From Parasponia andersonii (Eukaryota > Streptophyta > Magnoliopsida > Rosales > Cannabaceae): a stretch of DNA of 64,000 bases. The notes beneath the pieces are model-generated. The model did no database searches. It was not told where the DNA came from and saw only the letters and a program-made list of their open reading frames with translations. Below, in pieces: positions 49,289-60,538 of this stretch (positions are counted from its first letter, which is position 1; each line of letters starts with the position of its first letter). The translations under genes and the position numbers were made by a program. The stretch is taken from assembly GCA_002914805.1 (NCBI GenBank), contig JXTB01000159.1:1-64000 (forward strand). Reading direction: 5' to 3'.

Positions 49289-49361
49289 CGCCCACCGTGG
49301 GGCTCGAACCCACGACCACAAGGTTAAGAGCCTTGCGCTCTACCAACTGAGCTAGACGGGC
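49289..49361 (-). tRNA. trnK-CUU: tRNA-Lys (anticodon CUU)
   Basis: A 73-nt cloverleaf on the minus strand. The acceptor stem pairs GCCCGTC with GGTGGGC (two G-U pairs), discriminator G. The D-arm contains TAGCTCAGTTGGTAGAGC (box A). The anticodon stem is CAAGG/CCTTG with loop CTCTTAA, giving CUU. The T-arm is GTGGG TTCGAGC CCCAC (box B). CCA is not encoded, as expected for a nuclear gene. Confidence 0.95.
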
Positions 49362-49774
49362 AACTTGAGATCGCTAAATTATTTTAATCTAATTATTTAT
49401 TTTAAAGTCAGGTTCTAGTACTTTATTTTAAAACATTAAAAAAAATAAAATCTTCTACGTACTTATTAGTTAATGAGGCTATTATGTTATCTCAACGCAC
49501 AAGTAACTTTAGATCTCTTACCATTTTTAACATCCCACACATGCAGTGCGACCAGCAAGCCAATGTGTGGTGTAACATTGGCTTTAGTCAATTGTGTCGG
49601 GTGGTCGAAATTCGTAATATGGATCTAGTCATCAGGGCCATCACTTAAAATTCCAAGGTTTTGAAATTTCAAAAGTGGATAGAGCTTTAAGATCATGCGT
49701 TCGCTCGTACGAAAATATGGCAAACCTCACATGGGCCATTTTAGCTAACACTCTTAAAAGTCTTCTGCCAATTT

Positions 49775-49905
49775 GGTTTAGCTTCTTAACAAATTAAAAA
49801 TATTTTTTGAATAATCTGTTCTGTAAATTAAAAAGTATTTGATAAAAACCTAAAAATCAGATTATTCAATAATTTATGATAAAACTACAACCAAAAACTA
49901 AAACT
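49775..49905. mobile_element. small MITE with internal hairpin
   Basis: The ends read GCCAATTTGGTTTAGCTT and, reverse-complemented, GGCCAGTTTTAGTTTTTGG. Inside, TTGAATAATCTG and CAGATTATTCAA form perfect 12-bp arms. No coding capacity. Confidence 0.45.
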
Positions 49906-50329
49906 GGCCTAAGACAACTTTAACTTTTAAATTATGCAAGATTTACATTATCTTTTAATGAATTAATCATAATGGCTAAAATACTTTATCTTAAAAGTAA
50001 AAATGCCATATATTTAATTGAATTTATTTTCATATCATTTTTTTAAAAAAAGTATTAATATATTTAAATCATAATTGACTAAAATATTTTTCATATTAAT
50101 TATTTTGAAGTAAACAAATTAATTCTTTATTGAAATTTTAAATTCAGATGAAAATAAATTAAATTGAATAACTAATTTAATTGAGTATATTTTTATATCA
50201 ATTTTTTTTAAAAAAATATTAATATCTTTAGTATGTACAAATATGCATAATTATAAAAAACATTAATAAACTCTTTCTATTAATATGTATAATTATATAA
50301 TAATATTTATTTTAGTCATTTTATATTTG

Positions 50330-50470
50330 TATAATAATTCAGCAATACAGTCTACAAAACATTTTAATACAATTTTTTCAAGTCACAATATTTTAAAATT
50401 ATAGTTTTAATTAAATATTCTATTACTTAAAGTTATAACGGATTTTTAATTCCATACAGCTTAAAATATT
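50330..50470 (+). repeat. dispersed repeat copy, shared with 42780-43140
   Basis: Matches the reverse complement of the 42.8-kb copy over caattttttcaagtcacaat and the following ~60 bases. Confidence 0.45.
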
Positions 50471-51692
50471 TATCTTAAAATCTATAATTCTAAGAAATTG
50501 GCTCTATAACCAAAGATGCTCCAGATGCACTTTTTGGGGAATCAAGACGAAAAATAATCGCCTCCAAGCACTTCGTAGTGTTTCGACCATATACATAACA
50601 TCATACATGTGACTAATACTGCCCTTTAACTCTTTTGACTTTTTTCGAGCCGTCTCAATTCCTACCATCATAACAGGGTTATATAACATGTGGGGTTTGT
50701 TGGTATTCATAGCAGAATATAAAATCTCTTCTACTAGAGACTTTTAGCTTCATCTGAAACAAAAAATGCATTATTACTTTGAATATGACAAGTCAGTCAA
50801 GTATGAAGACATTCAATGGAAAATGGTTATATAATTAATGCTTTCATCAATCGCAGATTCTCAACTAGTGCGGGCATAAATAAAACTAAGCTGCCCTTCA
50901 CTAGTTGAATGGTCATTTTTCTTTATTTCTTAATCAATTTGAGGTAGTACTAGTAGTATTAGCTACAAAACATTTCCCGAAACCTAAATGAGCCACTACT
51001 TAGATACATAACTATAATGACTACACAGCGGACAAAAATGGATACAACTGGCCCGGTTGGGACTGGAATTCATTTTTTTTTTTTAAGCACTTAAAGTTAC
51101 GGACAATTTTATTAAAATATTGTTATCATTACTTGCTGGTACGAGGTATAAAGCATGGACCTTAAGTCCAAGCCAGTTCACACTGTTACCTTGCAGAGGA
51201 ACTTGAGCACCGAACTTATTAAAAGTGGCCGAGATAAATACGGACACTTTTGAGGAATACTGCTAAACAAATCATAAACTGCTACTAAACGTCACTTAAT
51301 TGCCAAAGCAAAATTCCCATTTTACAAAAAAAAAAAAAAAAAAAAAGGGAAGAAGAAGAAGAAGAAGAGTTAACAGTCCGAAGATTTCGCTTATGAACTG
51401 AAAGCTATAATTTCAATATAAAATTAAAATAGCAGCCAGGGTCTGATTCTTAATATTTTGCTTTGAACATAGTGTCCACACCAAAAAGAAGAAGAAAAGA
51501 CCTCAACTCTAAATGTTACATTCTTAAACTATAAAATCTTCCCCAGGCTACATCTTATCATAGTTTTAAAGAACCCCATGTTAATCTCCACAAGAGCCAC
51601 TAAAGGTTTCTATAACTTACTGGACTAGCATAGAGGTGTCAACTTGAAATCAGAGCTTTCAGATCATTCCCGATAGGGTTCTGCAATCCCCA

Positions 51693-54597
51693 CTAATCAG
51701 ACTTGAGACCTTGAGTTGAAATATGGTATGGCCCTCCATTCTGTGTTTCACTGCTTTCATCTTTCAACTGAAAATAAAATAAACATGATAATTTAGAAAG
51801 GGAAAAAAAATACGAGATTAATCCAAGATATAAACACTATAAATCAACTCAAGTCAGTTAATGCAATAATGAAGAAGAAGCAATCTGGGCCTTCCCAAGC
51901 AAGACAAGGTTAGAAGAACAGTTATCATTTTTGTTTAATAAATTTACCAAGAATTTTCTTCAGTATTCTTTTCGTATTTTAAAATTATTATTATCTTTTG
52001 ACGTGGAAAGGATAGACACATTAATAGAATTGGTAACCAACGTGGTCACTAGAAAGTCAAAGACTACTTACCAAACCACAGAGCTTTCCTGGAGCTCTAA
52101 AGGCGCAAAGCGCACACGATAATCTTAACCCATGAAAGGACACTGTCCATGAGTTTAACAACTAATTTTCATTCTTACTTACGAAAGTTGGAATCCACAC
52201 CAGGAGTCCAAAATTACTAGTCTTTCACAAAGTCTTGATGGAGTCTCAATAACAAAAACTATTCATCTCCGTGTTAAACAAGACAACCAACTTAATAGGC
52301 TAGTTACGCTAAACCAGCAAACTAGTTATTAAACTATCAAGGAGTCTTTTCTTAGTCCTTGATATGTTAAATGATCTCAAGCTACAATTAGAAATGTGCT
52401 AATACTCGACCAATATTTTAAAAAAGGTTACCTTCTTGAGGATCTTCTTCTGATAGCGAAAGCCCTGGTGAAATTGATCAAAACAAAATTATTGTCAAAC
52501 CATGAGTTGTATTCAGTACACAAGAGCACGTTGAGAATTATAAATAACATTGCATTGTACCTTGTCAGTTCCATAAATGAAATCACAGTAGGTGAAAACT
52601 GAAGCAAAATTACTCTGGCTCTGTCCTCCAACATAGTGATGGTAATCATGATACTCGGCACCGCCATAGAATGGAATATATTTGGTGGGGCTCCAGGGTA
52701 AGTCATACCTGCATAGGGATCGTTTTATCACCATAAGTTCTGTCTAAATCAGTAGCCAAAACTTCACAGCAGAAAATAGACAACTAGGATATGAAAAGGG
52801 GCATCTAGCAAAAGAAGAATTATTGTGCTTTTGCTTCTGAATAGTGTAGAATTTCAAAGAAAGGAAAGAAGATGGTACAGTTTAATTTCCAAAATAAAAG
52901 AAAACCTGAAGAAATATCTCATCCAAGCAGCTCTTAATTTTCAAGAATACCCCACATAGTTAAGACATAACTAGTAGATACAACTAAGACATTTGTCGTC
53001 GGACAAAATCACCAAGGCCCTTGTGTTACGTCGACAACACTTTTTTTTTTTTTTTTCTTATAAGTATGCATCACCTTATTCTTCATGCATTTCCACAGCA
53101 TGTGCCACAAACCCCATCAACACTATTCTCTGGCCTACCATATTTCAAGAGTTGTAATACAAACATACACAGAAATCAAACCATCCATGATCCATAAAGA
53201 AAAAGCTATAGATAATGCTAATTCATATCCTTCAATGGCACATAAAGAAAAACCAAGAACAAAAACATAATGTGTAAGGTTCAGGATTTGTATGAAAGTA
53301 TCTGAAACAAATGCTTCCTTTTACCAAAAAAAAAAAAAAAAAAAAAAAAACTAGATAATAACAATAATAAGGGTTTTTCTTCAGATAGCAGACTGACAAT
53401 TAAATTAAGAAATCAAACAAGAAAACATTGAAAAGAAAAGGCAGTACACTGATCCTAGTCCCCATCACGAAAAGTTAACCCACTATTTTTAAACCGTTCA
53501 AATCAAAAGTACTTCACATGCAACTCTATTAATCGAATTAGAAAAAGGAATTCTAAAAGCTACATGATTCAGTCACACTCACAATCAACAAAAGGAGATA
53601 AGGAAGGACCAGTAGAAAATATAAATAATTCACCTTTTTTTTTTTTATTTAAGAGAGAAACGAAAAAAAGAAAAAGAAATTCTAAAAAGTGAAGCAGCAT
53701 GCGTACCCGCTGTGAGTGTCTATCGCCTCAATCTGCCTCAAAGCTATCCATAACCAGAATGTGATCATATGGCCAGGAACCATAGCCGGCCCCAGAAAAG
53801 ATGGAATACCCAAGATCAAAACCTCTGCCCAATGAGCATACGGGGCCGCAAATCCAATCGGAGCGGTGAATTCATGATGTACCCTATGAATCTTCTCGTA
53901 ACCCCATTTGTTATGCAAAAATCTATGGATCCAGTAGTTTGTATAATCCTCTACCACGAAATAAACGAACAGTTGTAGAAGAATCTCCCACCCAGATGGC
54001 AATGGCAGCCCTGTTCTAATCCCAATAAACTGTTCATACACGTAAAGAGAAAAGCCCAGTTTTATATACAAACCTCAAACCCCCAAAAAAAAAAAAATCA
54101 TAACTGATAATACCAAGGATGAAAATTTCGAAAACACAAATCATTTTGAAAATTGAAAACGACCCAGTTCATAAAATTTCATACAGATCAAAACCCAACA
54201 AATTATTTAAATAAAATTTAGCAAAAAACCAGAAATAAAATAAAAAAGTCGGATTAAATGTAGGGACCCGAATAGAAGGGAAGGAGACGAGCTGGAGAGG
54301 ACCAATAACGAGGAAGAACATGGTCATGACGTCCTTGTAACAGGCGAACATCTCAGAGAAGGACAAGCGAACCTTGGGCTGAATCTTGTACTTATCGAGG
54401 CCGAGGGATCGACCGAGCTCGACGAGGACGAGGGGGAGAGGAGCGAGGGAGAAGATGAGGAAGAGGAAGAGAATGTTGTGGCAGTAGAGGAAGTAGTCGG
54501 ACTTGGTGGCCGAGTAGTTGAACCAGACGGTCTCGGCGTAGGTCAGGTTCCGGCCGAGCGAGGCGGCGGCGTCGTGGATGGTGACGTACGGTAGCAT
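51693..54597 (-). CDS. SMO1: sterol 4-alpha-methyl oxidase, SMO1 type
   Basis: Five exons on the minus strand: 54597-54268, 54029-53707, 52708-52561, 52464-52432, 51767-51693. They join into 302 residues; Arabidopsis SMO1 is about 298. All three histidine boxes of the fatty-acid hydroxylase superfamily are intact: HRFLH (145-149), HRVHH (158-162) and HDYHH (238-242), which hold a di-iron centre. Hydrophobic segments near 42-60 and 85-105 and around 180-205 fit an ER membrane enzyme. It removes the first C-4 methyl group from 4,4-dimethylsterols such as 24-methylenecycloartanol in sterol synthesis. SMO1 rather than SMO2 is judged from resemblance to recalled SMO1-1. The donor of intron 1 (CGG/GTCCCT) is weak but is the only GT that keeps the frame. 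A broken copy of its 5' end lies 1-2.5 kb upstream. Confidence 0.94.
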
Positions 54598-55591
54598 TGT
54601 GTGCGGTGTCGATGGTTCCCGGAGCCACCAATGGCGATGAGGAGTGGACCTTTTTTTTTTTTTTTTTTTTTTTTGGGTGCGGGTAGTGGTGGAAGGACGG
54701 TATTAGAGGAGGTGGCGATGAGTTGGTTTTTGGGTATTTTGGGGTTTACGGGGTGTGTGTATGTGTGATGTGTTTAAATATGCGGGAAGTTTGAAGTTTC
54801 GAAACGCCATGCGTAATAAAGTCATATTTAACATTGAATCAACAGAAACAGACAACAGGAGAAACCCCCACGCTGTATCATTGTCGTTTTCTGTTACGTG
54901 CCGCCCCTACACTCCCAGTCTCCCACTTTAACCTTCACTCTCACCCTCTCTAGTCTCTCTCTCTCTCTCATCTCTCTTATTTATTTAATTAGAAAGAAAA
55001 ATAAATAAAAACTCTTTCAAATATTTTTTTAATAAAATTTTAAGAAATAAATATATATATATATATCTTTTCGTTTTTACTCATGTGAATAATGTTAGAT
55101 TTTGTATAATTCCTTTTTGGGAAAGGTTTATTTTTTTTAAGCATATTTTCATAAATATTTGTTTTTATTTTTATTTNAGAAATAAATAAATAAATATATA
55201 TATATATGTTAGATTTTGTATAATTCCTTTTTGGGAAAGGTTTATTTTTTTAAAGCATATTTTCATAAATATTTGTTTTTATTTTTATTTTATAAATACT
55301 CATTTTTTAACTTTTTTTGATAAATATATTCTAAGTATTTTTATATAAGAAATGTATAAAAATTATATCTAAAAATCAATATATATTTCAAAATGTATAT
55401 CACAATATATGTTATACATTTGTACATTTGAAATAAAAATTAAAAACAGGTATATTTGAAATATAAGGCAAAAAAAAATAACATACGTAAGTTTCTCAAT
55501 TTTTTAAGGAGAACAATGGGCAATCACGACTGGCATGTCTGTTCAATCCTAGTCCTTCACTGAAATTAAGGGGCCAAGATGAAACCAACAC
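54598..55591. other. SMO1 upstream region and repeats
   Basis: The first ~180 bases are the SMO1 leader and promoter, which is also duplicated at 57009-57130. Farther out are a CT tract (about 54950-54975), a duplicated segment around a single N (55094-55290) and a dispersed repeat shared with 27600-27960. No other gene. Confidence 0.6.
55094..55290. repeat. ~80-bp direct duplication around a single N
   Basis: The text gttagattttgtataattcc… to …gtttttatttttattt occurs at 55094-55176 and again at 55208-55290, with one small length change in a T run. An N at 55177 sits exactly where the first copy ends. This looks like an unresolved contig join or misassembled overlap rather than biology. Confidence 0.8.
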
Positions 55592-55635
55592 ATACAAACC
55601 TCAAACCCAAAAAAAGTAATAATTGATAATATCCA

Positions 55636-56567
55636 ATTAGACTTTTTTTTTAAACTGAGGTAGGCGAAAGAAACTTTGTCTTCTCTCTTGAATTTTTCGG
55701 TAGGATTTACCAGCCCAGCGCTCATCCTCCTCCACTAGCACTAGCAGTAATTATTCCTATTAGGAGGGGTTATTCTCTCTCTTCAGTGTGGAGTTTTTAT
55801 TTTCTTTAATTTTTCTCTTATTTTGTATTTTTTTTTTTTTTACATTATTCTTTACAAACCATATGTGAAGGTAATTATCCACGTAGATTTAGAATTATTG
55901 TATTTTTTGTATACTTATATCTAAATTTATAGTGTTTTAAGTTTTTTTTTTTTAATTTTAATTTTTTTATGTTTCTAGCATATTACCATATTTAGATATG
56001 TGATTTGTTTTTATTATTTCTTTTAGATACGAGGTTTTCGAAAGTTAAATTTAAAAAATTTTATGTAATATTTACTGATAAATATGTGAAGAATGTGACT
56101 TCGTGACAAAAATAGCGTTTATTAATAGATAGATAGACAGTGGAACGTAAGTTACATTTATTTGTGGACACTGTATAATAGAGGTAACATTTACTGTCGA
56201 TCACCACAAAGAGATCTGTTTGTCCTGAAATTTTTGTTGGATCGATCCCACACTTTTCGATGGTATTTATCTCATACTTTCGATTTCGATTGTGAATTTT
56301 GATATAATTGTTTTTTTTTTTTCTTTAGGTTTCCATGACCCTTTATATGTACTCGTTGTGAGCTATGAATCTATTTTAATCAATTATTAATATAATCTCT
56401 CAAGAAAATTTATTTACATTTTCGGCTGTAAGTTTTGATGTGATTGTTTTTTTTTTTTTATTTTTTTCCTCTTTGATAAAGTTTGATAAAGTTTTCATGA
56501 CCATTTGTATGTACTTTGAAACTAATTTAATCGGTTATTAATATAATCCTCGAGGAAATTCACTCAA
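55636..56567. mobile_element. ~0.93-kb insertion inside the SMO1 pseudo-copy
   Basis: This segment has no counterpart in intron 1 of the intact gene and separates two adjacent parts of the duplicated copy, so it inserted after the duplication. Ends: attagacttttttttt on the left, cactcaaaaaagag on the right. No clear terminal repeats or target duplication. It contains an imperfect ~136-bp tandem repeat (56287-56561). Class unknown. Confidence 0.6.
56287..56561. repeat. imperfect ~136-bp tandem repeat
   Basis: The first unit (gaattttgatataattgttt…) and second unit (aagttttgatgtgattgttt…) share, in order, a long T run, ttccatgacc/ttcatgacc, tatgtact, aatttaatc-like text, ttattaatataatc and gaaattta/gaaattca. 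Confidence 0.7.
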
Positions 56568-57831
56568 AAAAGAGAATGAAAATTTCGAAAACGAAAACAG
56601 CACAGTTCATAAATTTTCAAATCTATCGAAACCCAATAAATTATTTAAAGAAAATTCAGCAAAAATCCAGAAAAAAAAAAAACAAGAGTTCGATTAAATG
56701 TACGGACCCGAATAGAAGGGAAGGAACCGAGCTAGAGAGGACTAATAACGAGGAAAAACAGTGTGATGACGTTCTTGTAACGGGCGAATATCTCAGAAAA
56801 GGACAATCAAATCTTGGGCTGAATCTTATACTCATCGAGGCCGAGGGACTGGCCGAGCTCGACGAGGAGGAGTGGGAGAGGGACCGAGGGAGAAGATGAA
56901 GGAGTAATCGGATTTGGTGGCAGAGTACTTGAATCGGGGGGTCTCAATATAGGTGAGATTCCAGCCGAGGGAGGCGGCGGCGTCGTGGATGGTGGCATAG
57001 CGTAGCATTGTGTGCAGTGATGATGGTCGCCGGAGCCACCAGTGGACTTTTCTTTTTAATTTTTGGGTGGTGGGACAGGATTTGTGGAGGTGGTGAGTTG
57101 GTTTTGGTATTTTTGGGTTTATGGGACGTGTTTGTTTGTTTTTTTGTTATTTTTTTTTCTTTTAGTGAACCACACAATTAAGATTCACTATAGTGAACCA
57201 CATTTTTAAAAAAATAGTATTTATTTAAACAAATGTGGAACTTTTCTAAAAATAAAATAAAATTGGAATTTTTCATTTTTTTAATTTTATTATATAAAAT
57301 CAAATTTAGGGGCCAAATTAGAATTTTGTAATTCAAGGACCAAGAATTAAGATCTGGACATTGTCTGTCTCCTTTTAATGGAATAGTGATGAAAACGGGT
57401 CAAATGAGATAAATAAAAAGTTATGGTGTCAAAATATAAAAGTTTGAGGTTTTGGAGGCTAAATATTGCATTTGGGTAATACAAATATATGATTAAACTT
57501 AGATATTTTAGTTTTGCTAATTTAAGAAGGAAAGAAGGAAAGGGGAAAAAAAAAAAAAAGAAAAAGAAAAAGAATCGGAAACTCCGGAGTTCAGTGGACG
57601 GTGAAGTGAGTCAGGTGAGCAACTCCGAAGAGAGATGCTGCCATAGTACACATGTTGTCTACGTGTCGTATCTCTGCCTTCACCAGAAACCACGTGACAT
57701 GCCAACTGACATACAACTCGTTTCTCATTTGTCTGGCTCCCACTTGGTTCTTTTTTTCAATTGAAAATTTATTCTCTTTTTTCGGATGCAGTAGACCCTA
57801 CAAATTCTAAAATATAAACTATAATTGTTTA

Positions 57832-57849
<18 letters not shown>

Positions 57850-57864
<15 letters not shown>

Positions 57865-58213
57865 ACTTTTATGCTCTGTATTTTGATATTTTGTTCAAAC
57901 TATACCTTCTATTTTGGTTATTATCAACATTGATCCTAAGATTTGAAATTTGTTACAAATTTATATCCTGATACTAATTTAAAGCAGTTAATTTATCAAG
58001 TTGTCGTTTAAAAAATTGAAAATAAACCATATAAAAACTGATCCAAGAATAAATTTATTAAATCATTTTGGTAAATTAAAAACTCTAAATTAGTGTCAGG
58101 GTATAAATTTATAATAAATATTAAATCTAATGATCAATATTGATAATAACTAAAACAGAAAGTATAAACTGAACAAAATATCAAAATACAGAGTATAAAA
58201 ATGATAATATCCC
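57850..58213. mobile_element. foldback element copy 2 (~125-bp inverted arms)
   Basis: The left arm (ctgtattttgatattttgtt… …cctgatactaattta) closely matches the reverse complement of the right arm (…taaattagtgtcagggtata… to …atgataatatccc) over about 125 bases, with a ~90-base centre. It is the same family as 23393-23756 and better preserved. TTATTATTATT flanks both sides, but the left flank is a TTA microsatellite, so the target duplication is ambiguous. Confidence 0.75.
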
Positions 58214-59279
58214 TTATTATTATTTGAACATAAAACTTTCACATTTCTTTCCCAAAAAAAGAAAAATGAAAAAATTTTCACTTCAAATTGTCAATATTAC
58301 AATGATTTTTTTTTCCGATTTAAAAACGTTGCGGAAAATCTTAAATATTAAAATTTTAAAATAAATAAGTGATTATTATTGTTTGGAATAAGAAAATTCA
58401 TTAAAACCAAACTAAAACAATAGAAAGATATATTCAAATATATTCAAATGTGGATGATCCATAACAATAAACAATAAAAGACATTATCGCAATTTATTGA
58501 TGATCAGGTGATAGTTATGTATAAGATATGACAATCACATAATCCCACAATGGATACAATTCGAGCTCTCTAATAAAGATACTTTTAACTCTTTTAAATT
58601 ACATTTAATAACGCTAATGGGCTCTTCTAATTGATACGTTGATGTATCTCCTTAAAGTGAGATTTTGAATGTAATAATACCTTTTATTTAGACCTTGAAA
58701 GTTTTAGTTACAGGAAAAAAAAAAAAAGGCCACAAAAAATATAATTAGTGAGATAAAATCATCCTACTAGAAAAAAAGATTAATCTCCTCTTCGATGGAG
58801 TATGTAAATTGTAAATACGAATAACTGAAAGTTACAAAAGAAAAAGAAGCAAAAGTTTTCAGAGGAATATAATGGCTTTAGTTTTTAGAGAGGTTGAATA
58901 AAACTTCTTTTCTTCCTTTTAAGTTGACTAATGAATGAGATGTATATCTAAACTTTTTGTTTTTAATTTAAAGGAGTATGTACTAAAATTTTCAACCAAT
59001 TAATATAGTCAATCCTGTGTGACGTCAATTAATAAAATGCATCAATACTGTTTATATTTTACTAGCATCATTATTATTACATTAATTACTTTACATTTTT
59101 TATTTTCAAGATATCAGAAGGTCAGTATAAAAAATTATTGTAATTATTCTTTGTATACTTATGTGTCATGGATATTCGTGGCAGAGAAAACGACGATGCA
59201 CAATTCTAGACGTTAAAATAAATTAAAATAAAAACAGTAAAAAATTATAATAAAATTTTGAAATTTCATTATCTTTTTT

Positions 59280-59440
59280 TTTAAATGTAGTTTAACTAAT
59301 GATAATTATTTACTACAAATTTTTTAAAAAAATATCACATACATACATTACCGAGGTTTAAACTTATGACCTCACAAACTCACACACACATTCTTAAAAT
59401 TTTTGACCAACTGAACTAACTCTAATTGACTAAAAAATTT
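59280..59440 (-). mobile_element. possible degenerate SINE
   Basis: On the minus strand a box-A-like TTAGTTCAGTTGGTC is followed about 50 bases later by a box-B-like AGGTCATAAGTTTAAACCTC. This is the layout of a decayed tRNA-derived SINE. Ends and target duplication are not clear. Confidence 0.4.
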
Positions 59441-59564
59441 ATTAAATCATGTACATTTTTTTTTACACTAATGAGAGAACTAGTTTTGTTCACTAGTTTT
59501 TATCTTTTCTTGCCAAATGGGTAAAGAATATATCACCAACACTTATCCCTCTCCCTCAATTATT

Positions 59565-59830
59565 TTAGGGTTTTATAATAAAATGGCCGAATTTTGGGCC
59601 TAATATAATTAAATGTTCGTTTTTCAAAATATTATAATAAAATGTCCAATATATGTGTTTATATAACAAGTATAAAATATTATATATTAAGTATAAAAAT
59701 TTATATACTCATTACATTAAATGCAATTGGTATTTATATTTATTTGAACATTTAACTACAAAATTTCAAAAATAAATATTTAATTTATTAAATTTAAAAT
59801 ATTAATTATTCACTTTTTTTTTTAATTTTA
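59565..59830 (-). repeat. dispersed repeat copy, shared with 21885-22260
   Basis: Reverse complement of the 22-kb copy: gagtatataaatttttatac…, gaaaaacgaacatttaatta… and ggcccaaaattcggccatttta align in the same order. Confidence 0.6.
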
Positions 59831-59978
59831 TATCTATCCTAATAGATAGCCTACCATGCTCTATTTACTATTATTAGGCAACTTTGTTATTTGAGACCTT
59901 TTCATTTTATATCTGTCCTAATAGATAGCCTACCATGCTCTATTTACTATTATTAGGCAACTATGTTATTTGAGATCT
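59825..59978. repeat. 79-bp tandem duplication
   Basis: A unit beginning attttatatctatcctaata occurs at 59825 and, with two or three substitutions, at 59904. It contains agatagcctaccatgctcta and ttaggcaact. Confidence 0.88.
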
Positions 59979-60406
59979 AGTTATGCACTATTTATTTAAA
60001 ATTATTAACTTTATATAGCATGGTCGATAGCTTTTTTTATATATATATATAAAATAGTATGGTCTATATCTAATATAATGGTAGGACCACCTCTTGTTAA
60101 AATGTAAATTTTTTTAGTAAAATTCACGTATCTATATAACTAGATAATATAAAAAAAAAAAAAAGGTCACCATACACTCCTTTTATAATATGTTTGGTAA
60201 AAAGAAAACGGAGAGTGGAGAGTAAAGAAAAATAAGAAGGAAAAATAGAAAGAAAAAAGAAAATATAGTTATTTGGTAGAAAAAAAATAAACTGAAAAAA
60301 TTAGTTAGGCCTATTTTTTTATATTTTCTCCTCAAAAATAGAGAGAAAATAAGAAAGAAAAAATTTCGTTTGTTAATGAGTGTATTAATTACTAAATCAT
60401 CATTCT

Positions 60407-60538
60407 ACATTAAATTTTAAATAATAATAATAATAAAGATAAAATAATCATTTTAGGCTAAACAAGTTTTAAACATTAAATTTTAAATAATAATAATATA
60501 AACATAAAATAATCATTTTAATTTAAACAAATTTTATT
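60407..60538. repeat. 66-bp tandem duplication
   Basis: Units begin acattaaattttaaataata at 60407 and 60473 and share aaaataatcatttta and taaacaa, with a handful of differences. Confidence 0.82.

Larger units (their letters stand above)
49362..51692. other. intergenic DNA between tRNA-Lys and SMO1
   Basis: No gene is recognised. It contains a small MITE (about 49775-49905), a dispersed repeat (about 50330-50470), poly-A near 51327 and an AAG run near 51352. The last few hundred bases before 51693 are the SMO1 3' flank. Confidence 0.6.
55592..57130 (-). pseudogene. broken SMO1 5'-end copy, split by an insertion
   Basis: A second copy of the SMO1 promoter, leader, exon 1 and most of intron 1, in the same orientation as the real gene. 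Similarity runs from about 57130 down to 56568, and resumes at about 55635-55592 with the distal part of intron 1 (atacaaacctcaaaccc…). The ATG equivalent is at 57008. The frame then reads a diverged SMO1 start (…TIHDAAASLG…YSATKSDY), loses about 30 bases in the first membrane segment and gains one base, shifting the frame. The rest of exon 1 (LVELGQSLGLDEYKIQPK) is therefore out of frame. Exons 2-5 are absent. It cannot encode the enzyme. The promoter-like part might still be active. Confidence 0.85.

Noticed and set aside
54392-54631. Arg/Pro-rich 79-codon frame over SMO1 exon 1
   Set aside because: Out-of-frame shadow of exon 1, which has clear SMO1 sequence.
56576-57008. The SMO1-like exon as a second functional gene
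   Set aside because: A frame-shifting change in exon 1 and absence of exons 2-5 rule out an enzyme.
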